NCBI GenBank assembly: GCA_026182355.1
Contig: JAPFBL010000235.1
Span: forward strand, 417,001-481,000
Length of the DNA stretch: 64,000 nt
DNA from: Hermatobates lingyangjiaoensis
Taxonomy: Eukaryota; Arthropoda; Insecta; Hemiptera; Hermatobatidae
Direction of reading: 5' to 3'
Below the pieces are notes generated by a model. It made no database searches. It was not told the origin of the DNA and was given only the letters and a program-made list of their open reading frames with translations. The first letter of the stretch is position 1. Each line of letters begins with the position of its first letter. A program made the translations under genes and the position numbers. This document shows, one piece after another, positions 10,370 through 20,854 of this stretch.

Positions 10370-11110
10370 ATCTATATAAAGAAATACATAAAAAAGTTAT
10401 TTATGCATAAAAGATAAATGAGTATTGAAGAACTTTATAATATTGTGCTTCACAAACAAGAATTAGGAATATGAACTAGATTCGGGAATGTAGATAAATT
10501 GTTATGCAGATATAACCAGCGTCTTCGAATCTAGACAAAAATCCGCCGAAAGTTGTATAGGTGTAAAACTTTCTAGTTGTGATTACATGTTTATTTATTT
10601 TTTTCTTTTTATTCCTTCATTATTTATTATTACAGTTATTATTCATTATATAATCTGTTTTTTTTTAAAATTCTGTACCGATCAATCTTTTTTGATAATA
10701 ATAAAATAGGTAGAAAGATCATAAGCTATAAGTTCTTTAATGTCAAGCCTGGTTCAATTAAATCAAACCTATATATAATTAAAAAAACTATGGATAAAAA
10801 ATTTATTATTCATAGCACTAATATGTTTTGCAGGGAATATATTAGTAAGGTAAAAGATTAAATATGGTCAGTAAGAATTTGAATGATGTTTCCACAGGTT
10901 TAAGAAATTCCATTTACTCCAAGGAGCTACCTTCTACCATCCTAAATATTAATAGGTAATTTACCTTCACTAACAAAAACAGCTTTTCCTTTATATAAAT
11001 ACCTCTTTTCTTGAGGTATAAATAAATAACTATACTAACTTCATAAACCAAGATCAACTTGATTCTTGATACACTTCTCGTACTACCAACCAACGACCAA
11101 CGATTCTTTC
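10370..11110. other. AT-rich stretch without recognised features
   Basis: I see no reading frame with recognisable motifs, no foldback and no tandem array here. The 67-codon minus frame at 10914-11117 has no family resemblance. Confidence 0.5.
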
Positions 11111-11216
11111 CGCGCACTGTTGTGCACGTTGTATTACCAGTTCCAGGTCACGGACCTACTACTGCTGAATTATTGTCCTGCTGTGGTGGTGGGGTCAGTA
11201 AATAAATGTCTGTACT

Positions 11217-11725
11217 TTTTTTTTTTTTTTTATTATGTGGTTCGTTCGTTTACGTCATTTCGTGGTCGTTTGGTCTCATTGTGTCGTGTCTTGTCAGTCT
11301 TTTTCAAGGGTTTGGCCTTCTATTTTAATAACAGCTTCTAATGTGGATGTGTTTGGGGGAATTATTTGGGATAGGCTTTGGATAAGGGGGTTTGGATGGG
11401 TTGGAATTTTCATGTTCTCATTGGTCACCAGTCTACTCGTGAATTGGTCAATTGTTTCTAACCTGAGGTCTCTTTGAATATCTACATTTCTGGCATACCA
11501 AAGTGCCCCAGCCATAAGACGTGCGCATTTATTTTGAACTATCTGTATAAGTGTTTTATTAGTTCTTGCAGCTTGTAACCAGGTCGAGCATCACTTCTCG
11601 TATGTTGGTAAATATTTTTATTTCTTTCATAGTTTCTTTTTCCTTTATCTATTGAAATTATCGCAGCCTGGTTATTTATAATAACATATCTCAAAGAATT
11701 TGTACGCTTATGATTAAGACGTAAT
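11217..11725 (-). pseudogene. Jockey-like non-LTR retrotransposon, 3' remnant
   Basis: On the minus strand, the frame at 11294-11515 and its upstream extension (with a frameshift or stop near 11530) read IQIVQNKCARLMAGALWYARN, then IQRDLRLETIDQF and HPNPL. This is the C-terminal end of Jockey-group reverse transcriptases (QNKxLRxIxxAPWYVRNxxIHRDL). The stop at 11294 is followed by about 60 bases of tail and a 14-base poly(A) (T-run at 11217-11230 on the plus strand), as expected for a reverse-transcribed 3' end. Upstream RT sequence fades beyond about 11725. Non-functional. Confidence 0.75.
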
Positions 11726-11727
11726 GT

Positions 11728-12035
11728 GATGGACCAGGGTAGTACAGTGAATCACGTGCTCGTCACTGGAATGGTAGATCCATGGTTCGATACTCGCTCT
11801 GACCCATAGATTTATTCACATCTGATGTGAAAAACAAAAACATCCGAGCACATAATCCCTTGATTCCTTTCCCTATATGATCAGGTACTTGTTGAAGATT
11901 CCTATTTAGATATACTCGAGTTATGCCAAAATTTAGGACTACTGTGTAAAGTGTTGATTGTGTAGAATCAGAAAGAACCAATCTGTGGACTATGTGTGTT
12001 CTTTCATGGGATGACCACTGCTGATTTGATCTTTC
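11728..12035 (+). mobile_element. tRNA-derived SINE, old copy, tail type B
   Basis: The full-length outline can be followed: GACCAGGGTAGTACAGTG (A box region), GGTTCGATACTCG (B box), TTTATTCAC, TCAGGTACTTGTTGAAGATTCC, GCCAAAATTTAGGACT and the tail-B segment ending near TGGGATGACCACTGCTGA. Many substitutions mark it as one of the older copies. Confidence 0.7.
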
Positions 12036-12846
12036 CTAATCTATGTAATCGCCACACCGAACTTTTACAGACTTGGTACAGGATGCCAAAAGGGGGTGTT
12101 GGATTTTGAGGAAATCATTAAAAAGTTTGATTATATACCTACTCAGGAAGCTTGTTGAATTTAAAAAAGAAATAATTTTTACGTATGAAATATGCATTAA
12201 GTGATATAGGAAAAGCAACAAGAGAAATGAATAACTGAAGTACATCAGGGATTGCAGACCAACTTTTTTAAAATAATACATACATTTGCCGTAAACTGTT
12301 AGACCAACATTCGTATATTTTGAAAACTACATCAAAAATGAACCTGGAAACAACAAACATTTCTTTTAATTACTACTTTGAGGACTCTATATTTTACTTA
12401 GGTAATAGTTTCCCTTTTTTATTTCATGCAGTTTTGGTTTTCTGACTATACATGATTTCTTTGGCCCTACATAAGTATGATATTGAATAGAAAAAATTGT
12501 ATTTTAACCTGTCACTTTATAAAAATTGGCAAAACTTTAATCTAGACGACTCAAAAATTGTAGATTATGAATACAATAAAAATAATAGGCTCTTACAAGA
12601 AATGATTCATATTGAGAAAACCCATAATTTATGAAATAAAAAACAGACACTGATAACTTTATGTGAAATATATAGTTTATTAATTAGTAATTAAAAAGCT
12701 TTTTCTTTGTAGCTTTCTGTTTCTTTGTAGTTTTCATGAGTTTGTGGGGATCTGATAACTATTTATTGTGTTTGAATACATATTTACAACAATATTTATC
12801 CAATAGAACATTATTACATAGGTCCCCACGCAGAATACAAAAGTCT
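12036..12846. other. AT-rich stretch without recognised features
   Basis: No motif-bearing frame, array or foldback is visible. Open frames here are short and unsupported. DNA from 12847 to 13100 is a little richer in GC (83-codon minus frame) but shows no family I recognise. Confidence 0.45.
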
Positions 12847-13154
12847 CTATTTATAACGATGATCTAGCCAGATCGTCGGCGGCAAAACCGCAAAGCAGAT
12901 GGTAAAGTATGCGACGAAGTGAAGAATCCAATTAAGAATTGAAAGATAGCGGCAAACAGCTGGCTCTTTACTGGCCTCCGTCAGTGTTGCCACTACAAGT
13001 TTTTTTGAATTTTCCCTAGTTATTAAAATGTGACATGGAAGGTTCGAAAAAATGTAGCTATGAGCAACACTGTAATTGATTAGAATACAAGCCATCAATC
13101 TAAACTTTTTTTGGAATAGAAAAATACCAAAGTACTAATGAATATCCATATAAA

Positions 13155-13280
13155 TAATTTAACTTATTTTCGTTATGTTATTGTAATTATTTCTGTATTG
13201 ATGTAGCCCTGTACGACTATAAATATAGTCGAAACGTTGGCATAAAGGTGTTTTACAGAGATGTTTTGACGCTGCACCAA
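13155..13280 (+). mobile_element. PLE family I terminal repeat, copy 1
   Basis: GATGTAGCCCTG, a strong CTATA/TATAG stem and GTCGAAACGTTGGCATAAAGG form a hammerhead-like site at 13208-13241. The first box reads CTGTACGA, one base longer than CTGACGA. The upstream 50 bp also match copy 3 at 13590-13740. Confidence 0.55.
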
Positions 13281-13364
13281 ATCTCAATAAAGAAAACTAG
13301 TGTTTTTTATATCCATATTTTGCAACGTTTTCTTACCGCGACCCAATATATTCTCACTATTTTT

Positions 13365-13740
13365 GTCTTTTATCGAGGTTTGGTATAGGGAAAACAGTTA
13401 AACACCTTTGTGCTAACGTTTCGTCTATATTTCTAGACGTCATCTATGGCCAAATTAATGTGGAATTTAATACAGTTACGTAAAAAAAATTATAAGTTAC
13501 ATTATATATATTAATATAAGTAATTATTTATATTAATACAAAGTAACTATGTAATAAAAGGTCTTTATGTTTATTAATATAAATAATGTAACTTATACCA
13601 TTTTTTTCATGTTACTGTAATATAATTCAATTTTGATGTAGAACTGCAGAAGCCTAAAAAGTTATAGAAAGGTAAGAAACGTAAATACCAAGTAAAGAAA
13701 CGTTGACTTAAAGGTGTTTAACTATTTAATTTTAGATGTT
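13365..13740. mobile_element. PLE family I foldback (copies 2 and 3)
   Basis: A minus copy (13365-13505, with AACACCTTTGTGCTAACGTTTC and a TCTATATTTCTAGA hairpin) faces a degenerate plus copy (13590-13740, ending GAAACGTTGACTTAAAGG TGTTTAAC). The centre is AT-rich with TAATATAAGTAA-type text. The hammerhead cores are damaged. Confidence 0.55.
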
Positions 13741-13954
13741 TAACCAAACATCTATAAAAAAAAAACCTCGAGTTGACTACACTCAACTTTACTATAAGTA
13801 AACATAATATCAAACTTCCTGCGTATATAATAGATAATGCTACATTTAGGTATCATAAATGTCTAAATGGTAATAATATTAACATAAATATTTATTAGTC
13901 TTTCATTCCTGGAGGTAGTGCAGATAGTGATTAATCCACTTATCAGTATATAAA

Positions 13955-14069
13955 AAGATTTCACATAAACACGTGAAACAACAATCAATGATCAAATCAC
14001 AATAAAAAATAGGAAAACAAGACTTGTTTTTCCATTTCTTATTGTGGTTAGATCATTTATCAATATATA
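13955..14069. mobile_element. PLE family A foldback, copy A3, ribozyme deleted
   Basis: Arms 13955-14012 and 14013-14069 meet at GGAAAACAAGACTTGTTTTT. The hammerhead core is gone from both arms, and the remaining arm begins at the AGTCTTG text that normally lies just after the cleavage site. Confidence 0.7.
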
Positions 14070-14206
14070 AGTGTTTATTTTTGTGGATATATATATATAT
14101 ATATATATTATATATAATATATATATATATTATATATAAGAAAATTGTCACAATAACACGTGATATAAATATTCAGGTAACTCACCACAAATTAGAGAAG
14201 ATAGTC

Positions 14207-14242
14207 GCTCTAAGGCCTTTCGTTTTCACGTCGTCAGAGAGC
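14207..14242 (-). ncRNA. Hammerhead ribozyme, family K, left arm
   Basis: Minus strand: GCTCT, CTGACGA, CGTGAAAAC, GAAA, GGCC, TT, AGAGC. Core intact, five-pair stem I. Confidence 0.7.
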
Positions 14243-14699
14243 AAGTGAATACAAGTTGTAAACAGGTTATGAATTTTGATTTAAAGGAGTAAGATTGGCA
14301 TCATTGACAGTATTTTTCCCTATAACTGTTGAAATAGTCTTGATTTGTTTGATAATTCCTTCAATTAGAAATTCATCTAATTTAAAAAGGCCTGGACTAG
14401 TGTTGACCAAGTTCTTAGAAAAGTCTTTTATGAGGGCGCTTTCAACAATTGTTTCTTCTTCTTTCACTTTTGTCATGTGAAAGAAGAAGAAACATTGTTG
14501 AAAGCGCCCTCATAAAAGACTTTTCTAAGAACTTGGTCAACACTAGTCCAGGCCTTTTTAAATTAGATGAATTTCTAATTGAAGGAATTATCAAACAAAT
14601 CAAGACTATTTCAACAGTTATAGGAAAAATACTGTCAATGATGCCAATCTTACTCCTTTAAATCAAAATTCATAACCTGTTTACAACTTGTATTCACTT

Positions 14700-14735
14700 G
14701 CTCTCTGACGACGTGAAAACGAAAGGCCTTAGAGC
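14700..14735 (+). ncRNA. Hammerhead ribozyme, family K, right arm
   Basis: Plus-strand twin of the site at 14207-14242, with the same intact core and five-pair stem I (GCTCT with AGAGC). Confidence 0.7.
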
Positions 14736-14795
14736 GACTATCTTCTCTAATTTGTGGTGAGTTACCTGAATATATATATATATATATATTTTGGG

Positions 14796-15452
14796 GATTA
14801 AATTTGAAAGTTTAGCAAATTTGAGCTGATTTTGACGGAAAAAAGAAAGTGTTTTGATTTATTTGGACAGAAATAGGAAGTGAGAGATAAATTAGGATGT
14901 TAGAAGGCTGAAAAGGGATGGAGTGCTTAATCCACCCATAAACACACAGATATCATCGAATAAACTTAATAAAATTACTTCTGGGTCTTCAAAACATATA
15001 ATTCCGTCAAAATCTCGAGATCGAATTTTTTCACGATCACTCTACTTTAGTTATAGTAAAGTAAAAAGTAGTATACATATTTTAATAATAATATTAATAA
15101 TGAATTAAGAAGATTGGGTTGGTGGATGAAGTGAGTTGGCAGTTTGAATGAGAATGCTGGTGAAATGTTGATTTGTTGAGGAGGCATGTGACAAGATATT
15201 TAGGGAATGTGGCCACTGGTGAAGGGGGCCTAAACGGTGCGGCTGCTGCCTAATCAAGCAGAGGTCGTTTGTTCCGACACACCCTACTTTCAAGACAAAT
15301 CGCACTCTCCTGTCCCTTGTAACCTCCATCCCTTTTCTGCCTTCTAACATCCTAATTTATCTCTCACTTCCTATTTCTGTCCAAATGAATCGAAACGCTT
15401 TCTTTTTTCCTATCAAAATCAGCTCCAATTGGCTAAACTTATAAATTTAATC
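14796..15452. repeat. Foldback with ~125-bp arms, unclassified
   Basis: Arms 14796-14922 and 15326-15452 are inverted copies (GAGAGATAAATTAGGATGTTAG on the left). The 400-bp interior includes an 81-codon minus frame (15105-15350) with weak likeness in layout to the minus frame at 23273-23455 (CxG...C residues), but I cannot assign either. (TA)n lies just left at 14771-14790. Confidence 0.65.
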
Positions 15453-15496
15453 CAATATATTTAATCCACTTGAATTTTGAACTGGAATATATATAC

Positions 15497-15690
15497 GAAC
15501 AAACCACAATAAGAAAATGGGAAAACAAAACTAAAATCTTTCAACTGTAACAAGCGGTCTTCGTCAGTTGCGTTTTTGACTCTGACAAAGACCGCTTGTT
15601 ACGGTTGAAAGATCTTAGTCTTGTTTTCCCATTTTCTTATTGTGGTTTGATCATTGATTGTTATTTCACGTGTTTATGTGAAATCTTTAT
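15497..15690. mobile_element. PLE family A foldback, copy A4
   Basis: Minus arm 15497-15567 and plus arm 15573-15690. The plus hammerhead (15578-15620) has CTGACAA in place of CTGACGA, so the core is mutated. The right side runs into (TA)n at 15688-15707. Confidence 0.75.
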
Positions 15691-15707
15691 ATATATATAT
15701 ATATATG

Positions 15708-16100
15708 TTTCTATTGTTTTTTTGTTAGTTTATGGCCCTGGGAATGTCTTAAAATAAAGACGAAACGTTGGCGAAAAGGCGAAATTGGTGAAAAGTTAGC
15801 GAAATGATTTCGTATATTAACCCTGACCAAACTCCAAGGAGAAGAAAAAGTGTATATATATATATATATATATACCAGTTTAAAATTGAAGAAAAATAAT
15901 ACAAAGAATAAAAAAACACACTTACAAACTCAAATTTTCGGGCAATCTGCCTTAGGGAGAAAAGAGAAAGGGAGACCAAGCACTATATAGTTCACACAGG
16001 AAAAAGAAGAACAAATAAAAACACACACAAAAAAGATTCACAACGATATTTCACCATTCGTCGTCATCGGGCAGAAGTAGTCCCTTTGAGTAGCTGAAGC
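15708..16100. mobile_element. Cluster of PLE termini (families B-like, E and D)
   Basis: 15725-15800 has AATAAAGACGAAACGTTGGCG after CCCTGGGAATG, a damaged hammerhead-like site on plus. 15870-15995 matches family E on minus (ACACTTACAAACTCAAATTTT, GGGAGACCAAGCAC). 16010-16100 matches family D on minus (TTCGTCGTCATCGGGCAGAAG). Each piece ends at or near (TA)n, as if several insertions hit the same microsatellite. Confidence 0.55.
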
Positions 16101-16350
16101 TAACTCATATATATATAAAACAAAGATTTCACATAAACACGTGAAACAACAATCAATGATGGAACCACAATAAGAAATGGGAAAAAATGACTGAGATTTT
16201 CAATCGTAAGATGGGTTTTTTGTTTTTTTTCCATTTTTGTTACTTGCATTTTTTCCTGAATTTAAATCATTTCTTTCATAGATTAAATTATGGGAATAAT
16301 TTACTATGTATCTATGTATATAACTTACAATAATAATTTCAATAATTAAT

Positions 16351-16520
16351 AGGCATTCTCTTCCCCATCAACTCTTTTGTTATTACCCAATATGAGTGGA
16401 TGACCCTTAGTAACGGATTAGATATTGATAAAGTTAGAAGATAATACAATATTATTACAAAAAACTATCATCTTCCTCAAATTTTTTCTTCATATATCAG
16501 CTAGTTTGCATCTCACCTAT
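16351..16520. repeat. Dispersed repeat, partner of 21498-21672
   Basis: About 170 bp shared in direct orientation with 21498-21672 (TTAGTAACGGATTAGA, AATACAATATTATT, AGTTTGCATCTCAC). It is unclassified; it may be a 3' part of the PLE whose endonuclease remnant lies at 16607-16722. Confidence 0.65.
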
Positions 16521-16606
16521 TTGCATAATCACTACTTCTAGAAATAACATACAATATTATGCCTATTGTTAGTAGAGTGATGGGCTAAAGTAGGATTTTT
16601 TTTTTT

Positions 16607-16722
16607 TTATTGTATATCATATTTATGTAGAGCCAACCCATCTTTTAAATACTGTTTTGTTTGACCAATGTAGACTGTTATTACCGAGGAATATTGATAA
16701 TAATATATTCAACTCCGCGTGA
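16607..16722 (-). pseudogene. PLE GIY-YIG endonuclease fragment
   Basis: The minus strand reads VYIGQTKQYLKDGLALHKYD, which fits the core of PLE endonucleases (YIGQTKRxLxxRLxxHK). Upstream GVEYIIINIPR resembles the segment that leads into the CxxC, with a frameshift between the two. It ends at a stop just after HKYDIQ. Inactive. Confidence 0.65.
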
Positions 16723-17020
16723 AAATTGCGATGCAATTTATATGTGTTAAACAAAGCAGTATTTAATAGATACGTTAGCTAATTATAAATATGATATTAA
16801 ATGAAAAAAAATTAAATTAAAACTTATTAAAAAAAGAACTAGTTTGGTCTCTGACAAAGACTGCTTGTTATGGTTGAAAGGTTTTAGTCTATTTTTCTCA
16901 TTTATTATTGTGGTTTGAACATTGGTTGTTATTTCACCTGTTTAGTGTGAAATCTTGTTCACACAAGATGTTATATATATATATATATTATATTTATATA
17001 TATATATATATATATTATAA

Positions 17021-17315
17021 ATGATCTAAACCACAATAAGAAATGAAAACAAGACTAAGATCTTTCAACCGTAACAAGCGGTCTTTCGTCGGAAAATCCA
17101 ACTGAACACTAGATGCAAAAAACATCTGGTGAGGAGTTGAGAAGAACTCCCACTCTTCTCAACTCCTCACCAGATGTTTTTTGCATCTAGTGTTCAGTGG
17201 TTTTGACTCTGACGAAGACCGCTTGTTACGGTTGAAAGATCTTAGTCTTCTTTTCCCATTTCTTATTGTGGTTTGATCATTGATTGTTGTTTCACGTGTT
17301 TATGTGAAATCTTTA
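17021..17315. mobile_element. PLE family A foldback, copy A6
   Basis: Arms 17021-17146 and 17154-17282, plus a family A tail to 17315. Unlike the other copies, the arms extend inward by about 55 bp of new text (ACATCTGGTGAGGAGTTGAG) upstream of the hammerhead. The plus hammerhead is intact; the minus one reads CCGACGA. Confidence 0.8.
17205..17247 (+). ncRNA. Hammerhead ribozyme, family A, intact core
   Basis: GACT, CTGACGA, ACCG/CGGT stem II, GAAA, two-pair stem III, CTT, AGTC, as at 1103-1145. Confidence 0.75.
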
Positions 17316-17370
17316 TATAAATATATATATATATATATAATCTCCAAAAATTGTTCTTGACCTCTTCTAT

Positions 17371-17588
17371 TCTATTCTATATTTGTGTTATTGAGGGCTA
17401 GGTCAAATAAAAGAAAATAAACTCCTTCCTAGTTCTCTATGTGAGTTGTAGATTGTTTTGGTAAATGTATTATAGTTCTTACTCTAATTTTAGTCCTGAA
17501 GATGATGTACAAATACATCGAAACGTCAGCCTAGGAAGGAGTTTATTTTCTTTTATTTGACCTAGCCCTCAATAACAAAATATAGAAT
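17371..17588. mobile_element. Foldback with internal hammerhead-like site (family J)
   Basis: Arms 17371-17432 and 17531-17588 (CTAGGAAGGAGTTTATTTTC on the right). At 17494-17531 the plus strand has CTGAAGA, a strong GATGT/ACATC stem and GAAACGTC, the core boxes of a hammerhead. Stem I is not obvious. The site sits at the inner edge of the right arm. Confidence 0.65.
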
Positions 17589-17621
17589 ATATATATATAT
17601 ATATATATAATCGTATACAAA

Positions 17622-18076
17622 GCTCAGTTCTTCAGGTTCAAATTAAACTCTCATTGCCAACGTTTCGGTCTTTATTTAAAACCTTTTTCATAGGCAGGAG
17701 TATAAATTTTGAAACAAAAAAACTAAGTATTACATTACAAATTATTTTAAAATGAATAATAGTATTTGGATTTTAACAACAATTGTAGTCTGAATGAACA
17801 CGTGACACTGAACTGAAATAACCAAGCAAGGTGTTATAACCAACCAAGACCTTGCTTGGATATTTCAGTTCAGTGTCACGTGTTCATTCAGACTACAGTT
17901 GTTGTTAAAATCCACATACTATTATTCTTTTTAAAATAATTTTTAATGTAATACTTAGTTTTTCTGTTTCAAAATGTATACTTCGGTCTATGAAAAAGGT
18001 TTTAAATAAAGACGAAACGTTGGCAATGAGAGTTTAATTTGAACCTGAAGAACTGACCGAGTCTCGATAAACTATA
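17622..18076. mobile_element. PLE family B foldback, 210-bp arms
   Basis: Arms 17622-17831 and 17848-18076 form one of the longest and cleanest hairpins, with a 16-base loop. Each arm has the family B ribozyme-like site: CTATGAAAAAGG (or the mutated form), TTTTAAATAAAGAC and GAAACGTTGG. The first box lacks the GA of CTGAnGA. (TA)n flanks both sides (17589-17610 and 18111-18142). Confidence 0.8.
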
Positions 18077-18106
18077 GTTTTGTTTCTATTTTACGGTCAA
18101 TACTTT

Positions 18107-18145
<39 letters not shown>

Positions 18146-18248
18146 AATTCCATCAGTACCAGTTGAGAAGTGTGTATTTTATTTTAATGCACACTCGTCC
18201 ATGCAAACACGCGTTCCCCAACCACACACATTTAATCGCACATACACA

Positions 18249-18275
18249 TGCACACACACACACACACACACACCA
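18249..18275. repeat. (CA)n microsatellite at retrotransposon 5' break
   Basis: About 13 CA units lie exactly where the retrotransposon is truncated, with (TA)n at 18111-18142 a little further out. A second mixed (CA)n/(TA)n tract lies at 20119-20170 beyond its 3' tail. Confidence 0.85.
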
Positions 18276-18279
18276 CACA

Positions 18280-19838
18280 TTACTAGTTTCCTCCACATCT
18301 ACCATAGAAATAGAAGCCATTTGTAACGAAGCCATGCGCATAGTCACTCAGTGGGCAATAGCTAATAAGTTAGTTTTTAATCAAAAAAATCTAAAGTGTT
18401 ATTTTTTAAAAGGAAAGGTGACCTCACAATCAGTAAATATTTATATGAATGGACAACAAAAGCTAAATTTGGTGAAGAATATGAAATATTTGGGAGTAAC
18501 ATTGACTACAGACACAACTTCAACGAACCACAATCGACAGAGTCTACAAAAGTGTCTACAAACAGTCAATACTCTATCACGATCTGCAAAAGTTTATTGG
18601 GGACTGGGCAGTGAAGCGTTACGGACAATATACATGGGTGCCATTGAACCTATGTTAGTCTATGCAGCACCAATCTGGAGAAGAGCCATTCAAAAAAAAA
18701 ATTCAATCAAACAAAATTAAAGAGAGTTCAACGCCTTATTTCCTTGAGAATAATAAAGGGCTTCAGAACAATCAGTTATGATGCTGCATTGGTCATAGCA
18801 GATTTAAAGCCCATTTTACTAAAAATTGAAGAAGCCATCTCAAAATACGAAATCAATAGCAATGGAAAGGATGAAGAAGTAGAATACGAGAGATCATACA
18901 CGAAGTTCACAGTGGCTACATCCTGGAATAGATGTTGATCTCAACACACAGGGACTCGACAATGTAAACATCAAGTATAAAGTATTCACAGACGGTAGTA
19001 AGATCAATGGAGGGGTGGGCTGCGCATTCGCTGTCTTCAAAACAGAGGAAATTATTGAGCACCACAAATATAAACTTAGATCAACTTGCAGTAATAACAG
19101 GCAGAACTTTTTTGCAATTCTGAAGCAATTCAGTGGGTCAAAGAAAAAACTAAGTCTGAGGGAAAATGATTGTACCTTTGCAAAAATCTTAACTGACAGT
19201 CAAACATCAATAGACTTAATTCAAAATAGAAACATCCACCTCCCAATACCGGAAGAAATAAGAAAAGAAATAGCTGCTATGACAAAATGTAAAATTTAAA
19301 TTGAATGGGTTAAAGCTCATATAGGGACGGAAGGGAATGAACTAGCAGACTTATTGGCAAAGGAGGCAGCGGAAGGGAACGAGGCAGTCAGTTATGACAA
19401 GGCACCTTTGTCATAAATGAAGAGCAAGCTGGCAAGGAAGAGTGAAGAAGCAATGGCAAGATGACTGGAGGTCCTCAATAAAAGGAAGGGAAACTAAATC
19501 ATTCATACCTACAATAGACTTTCGAAAACAAATATCGCCCCATCTCATAATAAATTTTAAACTCACTCAAGTGCTGACTGGACACGGACGTACAAATCAT
19601 ATCTGAACCGTTTCCATATAATACCAGAGATGCATGTATCTGCGACCATACCACATCACAGACCTGGCAACATCTCCTCTACGACTGTCCTATCCTGGAC
19701 CGCCACAGAGGACCCCTGATCCAGCATATCGTCACCACTGGAGGCTCTTGGCCAGCAGCCAGATCAGACTTACTCAAAGATGAAAATTTTAAACCGTTTA
19801 TGCACTTTATTAAGCAAATAGACTTAGACGTATTTTAA
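18280..19838 (+). pseudogene. RNase H-bearing non-LTR retrotransposon, 5'-truncated
   Basis: The remnant starts just after the RT catalytic region. First comes the thumb (EAMRIVTQWAIANKLVFN, then MKYLGVTLTTD and YGAIEP-like MGAIEPMLVYAAPIW), encoded in 18163-18720. Next is RNase H: VFTDGSKINGGVGCAF at about 18978-19030 and, after two frameshifts or stops, WVKAHIGTEGNELADLLAKE at about 19305-19370. Last is a CCHC-like tail (CICDHTTSQTWQHLLYDC) near 19630-19690, ending in DLDVF and a stop at 19836-19838. This order fits I/LOA-type elements with RNase H. The 5' end abuts a (CA)n tract that encodes a spurious THTH run, then (TA)n. At least four frame breaks make it dead. Confidence 0.85.
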
Positions 19839-20189
19839 ACCATTATAAGTGTTATTATATTTATGATATGTTTTGTTATTATGCTGTGGTATATTACGTT
19901 ATGATAGGTTATGCTATATTAATTATTAGATTTAAGTTAATGTGTTAATATTTAAGTTAATAATTAAGTTAAGTAATTGAATAATCTAAAAATTGTTATA
20001 GTCAAGATAGTAGAATATAATAACATGTTATCTCAGCGTGATGACATGTTTGTAAACTATTCAATAAACTCCCAACCAGCAGGGGTACTGCTGGGTGGAA
20101 AAAGAAAAAAAAAAAAAACACACACACATATATATATATATATATATCCACACACACACACACACACACTCACACAAACATAAACACAG

Positions 20190-20850
20190 ACGTGATACCA
20201 AAAATATCCGAAATAAATTATAACTTCAAAACATGCAAACTCTTTAAATACTAATATATACATAATTAGTATTTCAGTAGTGTATAATAATTACATCATA
20301 TTTGATAATATTTGTTATATTTTACTTTTAATTAATCTAGTTAATAACTACTTAACATAAGTATAGATTAAAATAGCTACTTCATCTACTATGCATTGGA
20401 AGAAGGTTTAAAAATGATGTAGATTAAAACTGTTTAAATTAAATATTTTGACTTTAAAAATGAAGACGTTGTACTTTTCATAATTATTTAAACGTGATTT
20501 AAGAGCATTTGATTAATAATGTAATCATGAGAAGCATTCCCATAATGCTGTTCTCTTATCCAACATGAACAATTAATTTCCTTGCTCTTAGAATCACTTT
20601 TATGATGAGAAATGAAATTAGAAATTATTATCTAACATCTACTACATTTACTCTGCAGTTATATAGATCTTCCCATGGTTAATTAGCACCTTACAGCATC
20701 AAAATTCGATTTACATAAAGACAAGTAAATTTCTGCATTAACAAATTTCGTCATTAATGGCTATGAAGTTATTAATTTAGAGTTTTATGAAATGAGCCCA
20801 CACTATGGAGATTATTTTTCAATATTGTTTGTTTTACATTAGGAGTTCTA
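20190..20850. other. AT-rich stretch without recognised features
   Basis: No gene, array or foldback seen. Confidence 0.5.
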
Positions 20851-20854
20851 TATT

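Larger units (their letters stand above)
14171..14771. mobile_element. Head-to-head inverted PLE 3' ends (family K)
   Basis: Two copies of the same PLE 3' region are arranged as a near-perfect palindrome with arms 14171-14468 and 14476-14771 and a loop of a few bases. Each arm has the end of the GIY-YIG frame (NIVESALIKDFSKNL ... IIKQIKTIS) and a family K hammerhead (14207-14242 minus, 14700-14735 plus). The coding ends point towards the outside, so the junction lies inside the gene. The open frames at 14267-14476 and 14449-14661 are these two halves. The junction shares the text GAAGAAGAAAC on both sides. Confidence 0.85.
16122..16955. mobile_element. PLE with inverted family A termini and endonuclease remnant
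   Basis: A minus family A piece (16122-16212) and a plus family A piece (16846-16955) bracket about 630 bp. The interior contains a minus GIY-YIG remnant (16607-16722) and a segment (16351-16520) that recurs at 21498-21672. This resembles a decayed PLE with oppositely oriented terminal repeats. Both hammerheads are damaged (the plus copy reads CTGACAA). Confidence 0.6.
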
